Below, piece after piece: positions 1-8,078 of a stretch of DNA of 32,095 bases. The notes below the pieces were generated by a model, which was not told where the DNA came from, did no database searches, and was given only the letters and a program-made list of their open reading frames with translations. This stretch comes from Pseudomonadota bacterium (GTDB lineage Bacteria > Pseudomonadota > Alphaproteobacteria > Reyranellales > Reyranellaceae): NCBI GenBank assembly GCA_018240695.1, contig JAFEFH010000027.1, positions 1 through 32,095 of the forward strand. Direction: 5' to 3'. Both the position numbers and the translations under genes were made by a program. Positions within the stretch are counted from its first letter, which is position 1. Every line of letters starts with the position of its first letter.

Positions 1-43
1 GGCCGACGGCGGTCCAGGCCGAGGTCCCGACCGCCGCCTGACG

Positions 44-1138
44 TCAGGCCTTGAAGCGCGCGATCGCCTTCTCGTCGAACGTCAGGCCGAGGCCGGGCTT
101 GCCGGGCAGCACCAGTTCGCCGTTCTCGATCGCCGGCGTCTCCTCGTAGAGCGCCAGCATCCACGGCATGTATTCGACGGTGAGGCCGTTGGGGCACGCC
201 GCCACCATGTGGCACAGCACCTCCGGCATGACGTGGCTGACGATCGGCAGGTTGAAGGCCTCGGCCATCGCCGCGACCTTCATCCACTGGGTCGGCCCGC
301 CGACGCGCGCGATGTCGACCATGACGATGTCGACCGAGCGCGCCTCGATCATGTGGCGAAACGGCACGATGCCCCAGACGTATTCGCCGCCCGCCACCGG
401 CGTCTTGAGCGCCGCCGTCACGCGCGCGAGACCCGCATAGTCGTCGGCGGTCGTCACGTCCTCGAGCCAGAACAGGCCGATGCCCGCCTGCTCGACCCGG
501 CTGCCGATGTCGATCGCCTGCTCGGGCCGCCAGCGCTGGTTGATGTCGCACATCAGCGGCATGTCGGGACCGATCGCGTCGCGCACCACCCGCATGCGGC
601 GGATCTCGTCGGCCGGCGAGGGATCGCCGGGCAGCGCCATCTGGGTCTTCATCGAGCGGAAGCCCTTCTGGACCAGGATGCGCGCGGCCTGCTCGGCCTG
701 CTTGTCGGTGAGGCCGCGGCGCAGCGAGCCCGAGGCATAGGTCGGCACGCGGTCGCGATGCCCGCCCAGCAGCTTCCACAGCGGCAGGCCGAGCGCCTTG
801 CCGCGGATGTCCCACAGCGCGGTGTCGATCGCCGACAGAGCGAGCGTGAAGATGCCGCCCGGCCCCCCGACGTCGCCGCCGCGCAGCTTGGCCAGCACCG
901 CCTCGTTGCGCATCGGGTCCTCGCCGACGATGCCGGCGCACAGATCCTCCATCATCGCGTGCAGGCTGCGCGTCACCCGGCCGCCGTAGAGCGTGACGCC
1001 GATGCCCTCGATGCCGTCGTCGGTGCGCAGCCGCAGGATCACGGTCGGCCGCTTGCGGTTGGGGTCCTCCGGCATGTTGGCCAGCGGATCGTCCTCGGGC
1101 ACCGCCAGGGTCGTGACCTGATAGCTGGCGATTTTCAT
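44..1138 (-). CDS. Mandelate racemase/muconate lactonizing enzyme family protein (enolase superfamily)
   Basis: 364 aa, the usual length of the family. The N-terminal capping domain (about 1-125) precedes a TIM barrel (about 135-345). Metal ligands are visible as D198 (in CDINQRW), E226 (in LEDV) and E252 (in GGEY). The His-Asp dyad of the mandelate racemase subgroup is present as D275 (MVDIARVGG) and H302 (SHVMPE), and E323 sits where the racemase places its third acid. The lysine motif reads K164-T-Q166, so the second lysine of the usual KxK is replaced by Gln. By family knowledge it should abstract the alpha proton of a carboxylate, most likely as an acid-sugar dehydratase; the substrate is unknown. 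The start is ATG with GGAGGA just upstream. It diverges from the acyl-CoA dehydrogenase at 1217 over a 78-base gap that must hold both promoters. Confidence 0.9.
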   Translation of the reverse strand: MKIASYQVTTLAVPEDDPLANMPEDPNRKRPTVILRLRTDDGIEGIGVTLYGGRVTRSLHAMMEDLCAGIVGEDPMRNEAVLAKLRGGDVGGPGGIFTLALSAIDTALWDIRGKALGLPLWKLLGGHRDRVPTYASGSLRRGLTDKQAEQAARILVQKGFRSMKTQMALPGDPSPADEIRRMRVVRDAIGPDMPLMCDINQRWRPEQAIDIGSRVEQAGIGLFWLEDVTTADDYAGLARVTAALKTPVAGGEYVWGIVPFRHMIEARSVDIVMVDIARVGGPTQWMKVAAMAEAFNLPIVSHVMPEVLCHMVAACPNGLTVEYMPWMLALYEETPAIENGELVLPGKPGLGLTFDEKAIARFKA

Positions 1139-1216
1139 GATTTCCTCCGACTGAATGGCCGTTCACTTCGCCGGCATTTTCGGCCAAAGTCCGCCGCAGC
1201 ACAAAGGGAGACGGAG

Positions 1217-2440
1217 ATGGACTTCGAATACTCGGATCGCAGCAAGGCGCTGCTCGAGAAACTCAACAAATTCATGGACGAGGTCATCTATCCGGCCGAG
1301 CCCGTCTACGAAGAGCAGATGGAGAAGGCCAAGGATCGCTGGCAGCTCCCCCCGGTGATCGAGGAGTGCAAGGCCGAGGCGAAGAAGCGCGGCCTGTGGA
1401 ACATGTTCCTGCCGGCCGACCGCGCCTCGGGCGACACGCACGGCACGATGGGCCTCTCCAACCTCGACTACGCGCCGATCTGCGAAGTGCTCGGCCGCTC
1501 GTCGATCGCGTCGGAGGCGACCAACTGCTCCGCGCCCGACACCGGCAACATGGAGGTGTTCGCCCGCTACGGCACCGCCGAGCACAAGGAGAAGTGGCTG
1601 AAGCCGCTGCTCGCCGGCGAGATCCGCTCGTGCTTCGCGATGACCGAGCCCGCGGTCGCCTCGTCCGACGCGCGCAACGTCGAGTGCCGCATCGAGGCGG
1701 ACGGCAACGACTATGTCATCAACGGCCGCAAGTGGTGGTCGTCGGGCATGGGCGATCCGCGCTGCAAGGTCATCATCCTGATGGGCAAGAGCGACCCGTC
1801 GGCGCCGGCCTACCGCCAGCAGTCGATGATCGTGGTGCCGCGCGACAGCAAGGGCATCAAGATCGTGAAGATGCTGCACGTGTTCGGCTACGACGACGCG
1901 CCGCACGGCCATGCCGAGGTGGTCTACGACAATGTGCGCGTGCCGAAGTCGGCCATTCTCCTCGGCGAGGGCCGCGGCTTCGAGATCGCGCAGGGCCGTC
2001 TCGGCCCGGGCCGCATCCATCACTGCATGCGCGCCATCGGCGTCGCCGAGCGCGCGCTCGAGATGGCGATCAAGCGCGCCAAGAGCCGCACGGCGTTCGG
2101 CCAGAAGATCTCGGAGATGGGCGTGACCAAGGCGCACGTCGCCGACATGCGCATGGAGATCGACATGGCCCGCCTGCTGGTGCTGAAGGCCGCGTGGGCG
2201 ATGGACAGGTTCGGCAACAAGGAAGCGCGCCAGCAGATCGCGATGATCAAGGTGGCGGTGCCGAACATCACCTCCAAGGTCGTCGACCGCTGCCTCCAGC
2301 TCCATGGCGCCGGCGGTGTCAGCCAGGTGTTCAAGCTCGCCAGCATGTACGCCCACCAGCGCACTTTGCGTCTCGCCGACGGTCCGGACGAGGTCCATCG
2401 CGACCAGGTCGGCCGCCTCGAGATCGCCAAGCACAACTGA
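1217..2440 (+). CDS. Acyl-CoA dehydrogenase, ACAD10/11-like
   Basis: 407 aa FAD-dependent acyl-CoA dehydrogenase that introduces an alpha-beta double bond into an acyl-CoA thioester. An N-terminal helical domain is followed by the beta domain with the flavin/substrate motif [13 protein letters not shown] (140-152). The C-terminal helical domain contains LHGAGG and [10 protein letters not shown]. The residue aligned with the catalytic Glu of the YEGT motif is D388, in the pattern typical of the ACAD10/11 branch; position 246 of the classical alternative base is not acidic here (LGPGR). The reading frame stays open far upstream, but ATG 1217 is chosen because the protein aligns from MDFEYSD and a GGGAG/GGAG-rich stretch precedes it. 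A terminator-like hairpin follows the stop. Partner electron-transfer flavoprotein genes are not in the window. Confidence 0.92.
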   Translation: MDFEYSDRSKALLEKLNKFMDEVIYPAEPVYEEQMEKAKDRWQLPPVIEECKAEAKKRGLWNMFLPADRASGDTHGTMGLSNLDYAPICEVLGRSSIASEATNCSAPDTGNMEVFARYGTAEHKEKWLKPLLAGEIRSCFAMTEPAVASSDARNVECRIEADGNDYVINGRKWWSSGMGDPRCKVIILMGKSDPSAPAYRQQSMIVVPRDSKGIKIVKMLHVFGYDDAPHGHAEVVYDNVRVPKSAILLGEGRGFEIAQGRLGPGRIHHCMRAIGVAERALEMAIKRAKSRTAFGQKISEMGVTKAHVADMRMEIDMARLLVLKAAWAMDRFGNKEARQQIAMIKVAVPNITSKVVDRCLQLHGAGGVSQVFKLASMYAHQRTLRLADGPDEVHRDQVGRLEIAKHN

Positions 2441-2460
2441 GGCGCGCGCCTCGGGCAACG

Positions 2461-2490
2461 GGCAAAGGCCGCCGCGAGGCGGCCTTTGTC
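2461..2490 (+). terminator. Perfect 11-bp hairpin after the acyl-CoA dehydrogenase
   Basis: Arms CAAAGGCCGCC (2463-2473) and GGCGGCCTTTG (2478-2488) are exact reverse complements around a GCGA loop of the GNRA type. The stem can extend by a G-U and a G-C pair. The right arm ends in a short T-run (CCTTTGTCCTT). It lies between the stop of the dehydrogenase and the start of the DUF202 gene, so it probably ends the first transcript. The poor T-tract leaves some doubt about intrinsic termination. Confidence 0.6.
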
Positions 2491-2506
2491 CTTCAGGGAG
2501 AGCGTC

Positions 2507-2902
2507 ATGGACGGAAACGACGTCAAGGACCTCAAGGCGCAGCAGAAGAAGCTGCATCACGTCTCCGAGCACCTCGCCAACGAGCGCACGATGCTGGCGT
2601 GGATCCGCACCGCCATCGCGGTGATGACCCTGGGCGTCGGCATCAACCGCTTCAGCCTCTTCCTGGTCGAGTTCAGCCACACCGTGCCGGGCGGCCGCAC
2701 CGCCAACATCCACGCCGAGCAGCTCGGCATCGGCATGGTCGGCCTCGGCCTGCTGGTGCTGCTGGGCGGCCTCTGGCACTTCGTCCACATCGCGCGCGCC
2801 ATCGACGACGACACCTATCGTCCGCTGCGCGTCGGCATCGTGGCGACGACGCTCGCCGTTCTGGTACTGGGCGGCGTCAGCCTCGGCTGGCTGCTGTGGT
2901 GA
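2507..2902 (+). CDS. DUF202 (YidH-type) inner-membrane protein
   Basis: 131 aa small integral membrane protein. The DUF202 signature LANERTMLAWIRTAIA covers residues 23-38 and leads into the first membrane segment (about 33-53). Two further hydrophobic helices lie at about 73-96 and 107-130, and a short cytoplasmic N-terminus is rich in Lys and His. The molecular function of the family is not established. ATG 2507 is preferred over an in-frame TTG at 2486 because AGGGAG (2495-2500) sits six bases upstream, whereas the TTG lies inside the preceding hairpin. It converges with the Bug receptor gene, with only five bases between the stops. Confidence 0.85.
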   Translation: MDGNDVKDLKAQQKKLHHVSEHLANERTMLAWIRTAIAVMTLGVGINRFSLFLVEFSHTVPGGRTANIHAEQLGIGMVGLGLLVLLGGLWHFVHIARAIDDDTYRPLRVGIVATTLAVLVLGGVSLGWLLW

Positions 2903-2907
2903 CCGGC

Positions 2908-3879
2908 CTACTCCGTCTTGAGCAGGCCCGCCTGCTCGAACTTCCGGATCTCGGCGTCTTCCTTCTGCAGCATCGCGGTCACGGCCGCGACCGACAGCGC
3001 CTCGACATCGGCGCCGAGATCGGCCTCGCGCTTGGCCAGCGCCGGATCGGCGATCGAGGCGGCGACCGCGGCATTCAGCCTGCCCACGATGTCGGCCGGC
3101 GTGCCGGCGGGCGCCATCAGGTAGAGCGGCGTCGTGGCGTTGAAGTCCTTCACGCCGCTTTCCGCCAGCGTCGGCGTGTTCGGCAGCTCACGCGCCCGCT
3201 TCCTGGTCGTGACGGCCACGGCCTTCAGCCGGCCCTCGCGCACGTGACCGATCGAGGCCGGCACCTGGTCGATCACCGCGTCGATCTGGCCCGCCAGCAG
3301 GTCGTTCAGCGCGAGCCCGTTGCTCTTGTAGGGGATCACGTTGAACTTCACGCCCGCGGCCTGCTGCAACAGCAGGATCGCGAGATGGTTGGTGCTGCCG
3401 TTGCCGGGATGGCCGATCGTCAGCTTGCCGGGATTGGCCTTGAGGTAAGCGAGCATGGCGGGCCAGTCGTTGATCGGGTTCCTGGCGTTCAGCACGATGT
3501 CCATCGGCGAGGTGCTGAGCAGTGCCACCGGCGCGAAGTTCGCCAGCGTGTAGGGCGGCTTGCCGCCGGTCATGCGCGGGCTCACCAGGAAGGTGCCGCT
3601 CGACCCCAGCACGAGGCTGTAGCCGTCGGCCGGCGACTTGGCGACCTGCTCCGCGCCGATCGCGCCGCCGGCACCGCCGCGGTTCTCGATCACCACCTGC
3701 TGGCCGAGCCGCTTGGTCAGCGCCTCGCCGAAGATGCGGCCGGTGAGATCGGCGTTGCCGCCCGGCGCGAACGGCACGACGAGCCGCACCGGCTTGTCGG
3801 GATAGTTCGCGGCGACGGCGCCGCGCGCCAGCAGGACGGCGGGAGCGGCGGCGAGCACGAGACGGCGGCCAAGACGCAT
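2908..3879 (-). CDS. Bug/TctC family tripartite tricarboxylate transporter substrate-binding protein
   Basis: 323 aa periplasmic solute receptor of the Bug family. A cleavable signal peptide (MRLGRR followed by an Ala/Leu-rich core, cleavage near AVAA-NYPDKP) precedes the characteristic YPDKPVRLVVPFAPGG opening. Further family blocks are visible: GQQVVIENRGGAGG, GNGSTNH, LLAGQIDAV, LPNTPTLAESG and APAGTP. Such receptors bind a carboxylate and deliver it to TctA/TctB membrane proteins, but neither is in the window, so this is an orphan receptor here. ATG 3879 has AGGAAG upstream and gives a standard signal peptide; an upstream in-frame GTG (3897) would place charged residues before it. It diverges from the SDR operon, suggesting a catabolic link to that substrate (inference). 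Confidence 0.92.
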   Translation of the reverse strand: MRLGRRLVLAAAPAVLLARGAVAANYPDKPVRLVVPFAPGGNADLTGRIFGEALTKRLGQQVVIENRGGAGGAIGAEQVAKSPADGYSLVLGSSGTFLVSPRMTGGKPPYTLANFAPVALLSTSPMDIVLNARNPINDWPAMLAYLKANPGKLTIGHPGNGSTNHLAILLLQQAAGVKFNVIPYKSNGLALNDLLAGQIDAVIDQVPASIGHVREGRLKAVAVTTRKRARELPNTPTLAESGVKDFNATTPLYLMAPAGTPADIVGRLNAAVAASIADPALAKREADLGADVEALSVAAVTAMLQKEDAEIRKFEQAGLLKTE

Positions 3880-4034
3880 GATCGTTCTTCCTTTCACGAG
3901 GGCCGGCCGAGACTAGGCCATTTGCAGCGTGGCGCGCAGGTCTTCGTCGCACGGTTCCGCCCTGCAACCATCCGTGCCGCAGTCTTGAAGAGCCCCGCAT
4001 CCTGGGGCAAGACCGAAGGGCAGGAGGAACACCC

Positions 4035-4805
4035 ATGACGGATCGCCTCAAGGGCAAGGTCGCGCTGATCACCGGCGGCGCCTCGGGTCTCGGCGCCAAC
4101 GCCGCGATGCTGATGGCCCAGGAGGGCGCGCACGTCGTGGTGGCCGACGTCGCGGCCGACCGCGGCAAGGCGGTCGCCGACAAGCTCGGCTCCGCCGGCC
4201 ACTTCGTGAAGCTCGACGTCACCAGCGAGGACAACTGGAAGGCCGCGATCGCCGAGACGGTCGACAAGTTCGGCGCACTGCACGTGCTGCTGAACTCCGC
4301 CGGCATCGGCCTCAGCAAGACGGTCGAGGACATCACGCTCGAGGAGTGGCGCAAGGTCCACGCGATCGATCTCGACGGCGTGTTCCTCGGCTGCAAGCAC
4401 GGCGTCGCCGAGATCAAGAAGCACACCGGGCGGCTGGGCGGCTCGGTGATCAACATCTCGTCGATCTCGGGCATCATCGCCGGCGCCAACATGGCGGCCT
4501 ACAACTCGGCCAAAGCGGGCGTGCGCCTGCTCAGCAAGTCGGTGGCGCTGCACTGCGCCAAGTCGGGCTACAACATCCGCTGCAACTCGGTGCATCCGAC
4601 CTTCATCGACACGCCGATCCTCGACAAGTACCGCGACCGCTTCGGCCAGGACCTGATGCAGCAGAAGCTCGGCAAGCAAGTTCCGATCGGCCGCCTCGGC
4701 CGGCCCGAGGAAGTGGGCTGGGCGCTGGTCTTCCTCGCCTCCGACGAATCGAGCTTCATGACCGGCTCGGAAGTCGTGATCGACGGCGGCATATCGGCCA
4801 TGTGA
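4035..4805 (+). CDS. SDR family NAD(P)-dependent oxidoreductase
   Basis: 256 aa classical short-chain dehydrogenase/reductase. The Rossmann glycine motif TGGASGLG is at 13-20. An acidic residue ends beta-2 (D38 in VVADV), which favours NAD over NADP. The NNAG motif is present as NSAG (87-90). The catalytic Ser (ISS, 142-143), Y156 and K160 (YNSAK) are all intact. The C-terminus ends in the FMTGSEVVIDGG block typical of the family. It should oxidise a secondary alcohol or hydroxyacyl group. The start has CAGGAGG (4021-4027) upstream. It is the first gene of an operon with the hydrolase at 4820 (14-base gap), a CoA-transferase and an acyl-CoA dehydrogenase, which suggests a dehydrogenation step in a CoA-linked degradation route. 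Confidence 0.92.
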   Translation: MTDRLKGKVALITGGASGLGANAAMLMAQEGAHVVVADVAADRGKAVADKLGSAGHFVKLDVTSEDNWKAAIAETVDKFGALHVLLNSAGIGLSKTVEDITLEEWRKVHAIDLDGVFLGCKHGVAEIKKHTGRLGGSVINISSISGIIAGANMAAYNSAKAGVRLLSKSVALHCAKSGYNIRCNSVHPTFIDTPILDKYRDRFGQDLMQQKLGKQVPIGRLGRPEEVGWALVFLASDESSFMTGSEVVIDGGISAM

Positions 4806-4819
4806 CCCGGAGAACAAAC

Positions 4820-5614
4820 ATGCTCCTCTCTCTCGACAATCGTCGCGTCTACTTCGATCTCGCCGGGCCGCAGGATGCGCCGGTGGTGTGCTTCACCCAT
4901 TCGCTGAACTCCGACAGCGGCATGTGGGTCGAGCAGATGGTGCCGCTGCTGGGCGCCGGCTATCGCGTGCTGCGGCTCGACATGCGCGGCCATGGCGGCA
5001 GCGCGCCCGTCGCGGGCGACTACACGATGGACCAGCTTGCCGGCGACGTGAAAGGTGCGCTCGACGTACTGGGCATCAGCAAGGTGCATTATATCGGCCT
5101 GTCGATCGGCGGCATGATCGGCCAGGGCTTCGCGCTGGCCAACCCTGGCTATCTCGCCTCGCTCTGCCTCTGCGACACCCAGCCGTCGACGCCGCCCGGC
5201 TCGGCCGGCACGTGGGAAGAGCGCAAGGCCGCGGTGCGCACCAAGGGTCCGGCCTCGATCGCCGACGGCACGATGGACCGCTGGTTCACGCCGCAGTTCA
5301 GGAAGGCAAACCCGCAGCGCTGGACGGAGATCCGCGACACGATCAGCGGCACCACGCCCGACGGCTCGGCCGGCTGCATGTCGGCGATCCAGAAGTTCGA
5401 CTATCTCGACCGGCTGTCGACCATCAAGGCGCCGACCCTGGTGATCTGCGGCGACCAGGACGAAGGCACGCCGCCCGAGCGCAACAAGCTGATCGCCTCG
5501 AAGATCCCCGGCGGCCGCTACGAGGAGATCGCCGACGCGCGCCACCTGCCCAACGTCGAGCGGCCGGAAGCCTTCAACAAGATCATGATGGGCTGGCTCG
5601 AGCGCCATCGCTGA
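4820..5614 (+). CDS. Alpha/beta fold hydrolase, 3-oxoadipate enol-lactonase (PcaD)-like
   Basis: 264 aa alpha/beta hydrolase. The nucleophile elbow GLSIGG puts the catalytic serine at S95. The acid is probably D214 (GDQDEGTP) and the base H242 (DARHLPN). RLDMRGHGGS (52-61) is the usual loop after strand 4. The overall pattern (length, DMRGHG, GDQD.GTP and a short MMGWLERHR end) resembles enol-lactonase/PcaD-like enzymes, but no protocatechuate-pathway partners are present, so the actual ester or lactone is unknown. It sits 14 bases after the SDR gene and 7 bases before the CoA-transferase gene, so the three are very likely cotranscribed. Confidence 0.88.
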   Translation: MLLSLDNRRVYFDLAGPQDAPVVCFTHSLNSDSGMWVEQMVPLLGAGYRVLRLDMRGHGGSAPVAGDYTMDQLAGDVKGALDVLGISKVHYIGLSIGGMIGQGFALANPGYLASLCLCDTQPSTPPGSAGTWEERKAAVRTKGPASIADGTMDRWFTPQFRKANPQRWTEIRDTISGTTPDGSAGCMSAIQKFDYLDRLSTIKAPTLVICGDQDEGTPPERNKLIASKIPGGRYEEIADARHLPNVERPEAFNKIMMGWLERHR

Positions 5615-5621
5615 GGGCGGC

Positions 5622-6854
5622 ATGCGCCGGATCCTTGAAGGTGTGCGGGTCCTCGACCTGACGCAGTTCTTCTCCGGGCCGCAGGCGACGCTGTTCCTCG
5701 CCGGGCTGGGCGCCGAGGTGATCCGCATCGACTCGCCGGAGGGCGCCCGGTCGGTGGCCGTGGCGCCGCCCTATGCCGGCCGCAACGGCGTGTCGTTCGA
5801 GCGCACGTCGCCCGACGATCTCGGCGTCAACTATCTCAAGCGCACGCGCGGCAAGAAGGCGATCTCGCTCGACCTCAAGAAGCCCGAGGGCAAGGCGCTG
5901 TTCTTCCGCCTGCTGGAGCATGCCGATGTCGTGGTCGAGAACTTCTCGGTCGGCGTCACCGCGCGACTGGGCATCGACTACGCCAAGGTCGCCGCCGCCA
6001 ACCCGCGCATCGTCTATTGCGCGCTGACCGGGCACGGCTCGACCGGACCCGACCGTCATCTCAAGGCCTACGATGTCACAGTGCAGGCGGCGGCGGGCCT
6101 GATGAGCGTCACCGGCCTGCCCGGCCAGCCGCCGACCAAGGCCGGCACCGCCCTGTCGGACGCGATCTCCGGCACCTTCGCCTTCTCCGCCGTGCTGGCC
6201 GCCTTGTTCGACCGCGAGAAGACCGGCCGCGGCCAGTTCATCGACGTCTCGATGGTCGACGGCCTGTTCGCGTTGATGTTCGACGATCCGATCGACTGGT
6301 ACGAGCGGCTCGGCGTGCCCGAGCGGCAGGGCAACCGCATCCTGCGCTTCTCGCCGCTCAACACCTATGCCACGCGCGACGGCTGGGCGGTGCTGGGCGC
6401 GGCCACTGCCGGCCAATGGGCGGGCGTGCTGAAGGCGGTCGGCCGCGAAGACCTGCTCGACGATCCCGAGTGGAAGAGCCTCGACTGGCGCGTCGCCAAC
6501 AACGACAAGGCCGACAGGCTGGTCGCCGACTGGGCCGCGGCGCGCACCACCGCCGAAGCCGTCGAGACCATGCTGGCCTGCGGCGGCGTCGCGTCGGCGA
6601 TCCGCGGCCCGCGCGAATTGGCCGAGTGGCAGCATCTGCGCGAGCGCGGCATGTACCAGACGCTCCAGCACCCCACGCTCGGTTCGCTGGACGGTATTGG
6701 CGCGCCGGGCTTCCCCCTCAAGTTCAGCGAGGCCGCGACCGGCTACGACACGCCCGCGCCGCTGCCGCGCCAGCACAATCGCGAGGTCTACGGCACCCTG
6801 CTCGGCCTCGATGACACGGAGATAGAGCGGCTGGAAAAGGCCGGCGTGATCTGA
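5622..6854 (+). CDS. CaiB/BaiF family III CoA-transferase
   Basis: 410 aa, the usual length for a family III CoA-transferase. The N-terminus has the typical opening (GVRVLDLTQFFSGPQAT, then LAGLGAEVIRIDSPEG). KRTRGKKAISLDLKKPEG lies at about 73-90 and VVVENFSVG around 103-111. The catalytic aspartate is likely D180, in TKAGTALSDAISG, where the family forms its covalent acyl-anhydride intermediate. The enzyme moves CoA from a donor thioester to a carboxylic acid, activating the substrate for the acyl-CoA dehydrogenase that follows. The start overlaps a GAGGGCGG ribosome-binding site right after the hydrolase stop. The CoA donor and acceptor cannot be deduced. Confidence 0.92.
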   Translation: MRRILEGVRVLDLTQFFSGPQATLFLAGLGAEVIRIDSPEGARSVAVAPPYAGRNGVSFERTSPDDLGVNYLKRTRGKKAISLDLKKPEGKALFFRLLEHADVVVENFSVGVTARLGIDYAKVAAANPRIVYCALTGHGSTGPDRHLKAYDVTVQAAAGLMSVTGLPGQPPTKAGTALSDAISGTFAFSAVLAALFDREKTGRGQFIDVSMVDGLFALMFDDPIDWYERLGVPERQGNRILRFSPLNTYATRDGWAVLGAATAGQWAGVLKAVGREDLLDDPEWKSLDWRVANNDKADRLVADWAAARTTAEAVETMLACGGVASAIRGPRELAEWQHLRERGMYQTLQHPTLGSLDGIGAPGFPLKFSEAATGYDTPAPLPRQHNREVYGTLLGLDDTEIERLEKAGVI

Positions 6855-6900
6855 CAAGACAAAGACGCTTCATCCGCGATTCAAGCCAACGGAACGCCTC

Positions 6901-8067
6901 ATGGATTTCGCCTTCTCCGAAGACCAGCTCGCGATCAAGGACAGCATCGGCAAGCTCTGTGCCCAGTTCGACGGCAAGTACTGGCTGAAGAAGGACAAGG
7001 AAGGCGGCTTCCCCGAGGAGTTCTACCGCGCGGTCGCCGATGCGGGCTGGCTCGGCATCGCGATGCCGGAGGAATATGGCGGCGCCGGACTCGGCATCAC
7101 CGAAGCCGCGATCATGATGCAGGCGGTGGCCGAGTCGGGCGCGGCCTTGCAGGGCGCATCGGCGATCCATCTCAACGTCTTCGGCCCCAACCCGATCGTG
7201 GTGTTCGGCACCGAGGAACAGAAGCAGCGCATCCTGCCCGACATCATCGCGGGCAAGGTGAAGGGCTGCTTCGCCGTCACCGAGCCGGATGCCGGCCTCA
7301 ACACCACCGCGCTCGACACCAAGGCCGAGCGTGACGGCAACGGCTATGTCGTGCACGGCAAGAAGACCTTCACCACTACCGCGTCGGTCGCCGACAAGAT
7401 GCTGCTGATCGCGCGCACCACGCCCAGGGAGAAGTGCAAGAAGCCGACCGACGGGCTGACGCTCTTCTATACCGACTTCGACCGCTCGAAGATCGAGGTC
7501 ACCGAGATCGACAAGATGGGACGCAAGGCGATCGACACGAACCAGGTGTTCATCGACGGATTGAAGGTGCCGCTCGAGGACCGCATCGGCGAGGAAGGCA
7601 GGGGCTTCCACTATCTGCTGCACGGGCTCAATCCCGAGCGCATCCTGATCGCCGCCGAAGCCATCGGCATCGGGAAGGCGGCGCTCGCCAAGGCGACGCA
7701 ATACGCCAAGGAACGCATCGTGTTCGGCCGGCCGATCGGCAAGAACCAGGCGATCCAGCATCCGCTGGCCGAAAGCTGGATGCAGCTCGAGGCGGCCAAC
7801 CTGCTCACCTTCAAGGGCGCCTGGCTCTACGACCACAAGCAGGACTGCGGCGCCGAGGCCAACTCGGCCAAGTATCTCGGCGCGCGCGCGGCCTACGACG
7901 CCTGCGAACGGGCGATCTTGACCCATGGCGGCTACGGCTACGCCAAGGAGTTCCACGTCGAGCGCTTCCTGCGCGAGGTCATGATCGCGCGCATCGCGCC
8001 GGTCAGCGAACAGCTCGTGCTCTGCTACGTGGCCGAGCGCGTGCTGGGCCTGCCGAAGAGCTACTAG
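6901..8067 (+). CDS. Acyl-CoA dehydrogenase
   Basis: 388 aa FAD acyl-CoA dehydrogenase with all three domains: N-terminal helical (MPEEYGGAGLG, 55-65), beta domain with CFAVTEPDAG (123-132), and C-terminal helical with THGGYGYAKEF. The classical YEGT catalytic Glu position is replaced by APVS near the C-terminus. E246, in GLNPERI, falls where isovaleryl- and long-chain-type enzymes carry their catalytic base, so the enzyme is probably active through that residue (inference). The C-terminus LGLPKSY is typical of this subgroup. It lies 46 bases after the CoA-transferase and is likely the last gene of the operon. Its stop is 11 bases from the convergent FUSC gene. Confidence 0.92.
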   Translation: MDFAFSEDQLAIKDSIGKLCAQFDGKYWLKKDKEGGFPEEFYRAVADAGWLGIAMPEEYGGAGLGITEAAIMMQAVAESGAALQGASAIHLNVFGPNPIVVFGTEEQKQRILPDIIAGKVKGCFAVTEPDAGLNTTALDTKAERDGNGYVVHGKKTFTTTASVADKMLLIARTTPREKCKKPTDGLTLFYTDFDRSKIEVTEIDKMGRKAIDTNQVFIDGLKVPLEDRIGEEGRGFHYLLHGLNPERILIAAEAIGIGKAALAKATQYAKERIVFGRPIGKNQAIQHPLAESWMQLEAANLLTFKGAWLYDHKQDCGAEANSAKYLGARAAYDACERAILTHGGYGYAKEFHVERFLREVMIARIAPVSEQLVLCYVAERVLGLPKSY

Positions 8068-8078
8068 CAAATCGTCTG

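Noticed and set aside
3..41. Possible last 12 codons of an upstream plus-strand gene ending in TGA at 39-41
   Set aside because: Reads as [11 protein letters not shown] and would be convergent with the first gene, but it is too short to support.
1163..2788. Very long open frame antisense to the first acyl-CoA dehydrogenase
   Set aside because: The translation is His/Asp/Ala/Arg-rich with no family features and mirrors the codon pattern of the true gene on the other strand; a shadow of GC-rich coding.
1366..4038. 890-codon plus-strand open frame across three genes
   Set aside because: It is out of frame with the dehydrogenase and DUF202 genes and antisense to the Bug receptor; composition is Arg/Gly/Pro-rich nonsense.
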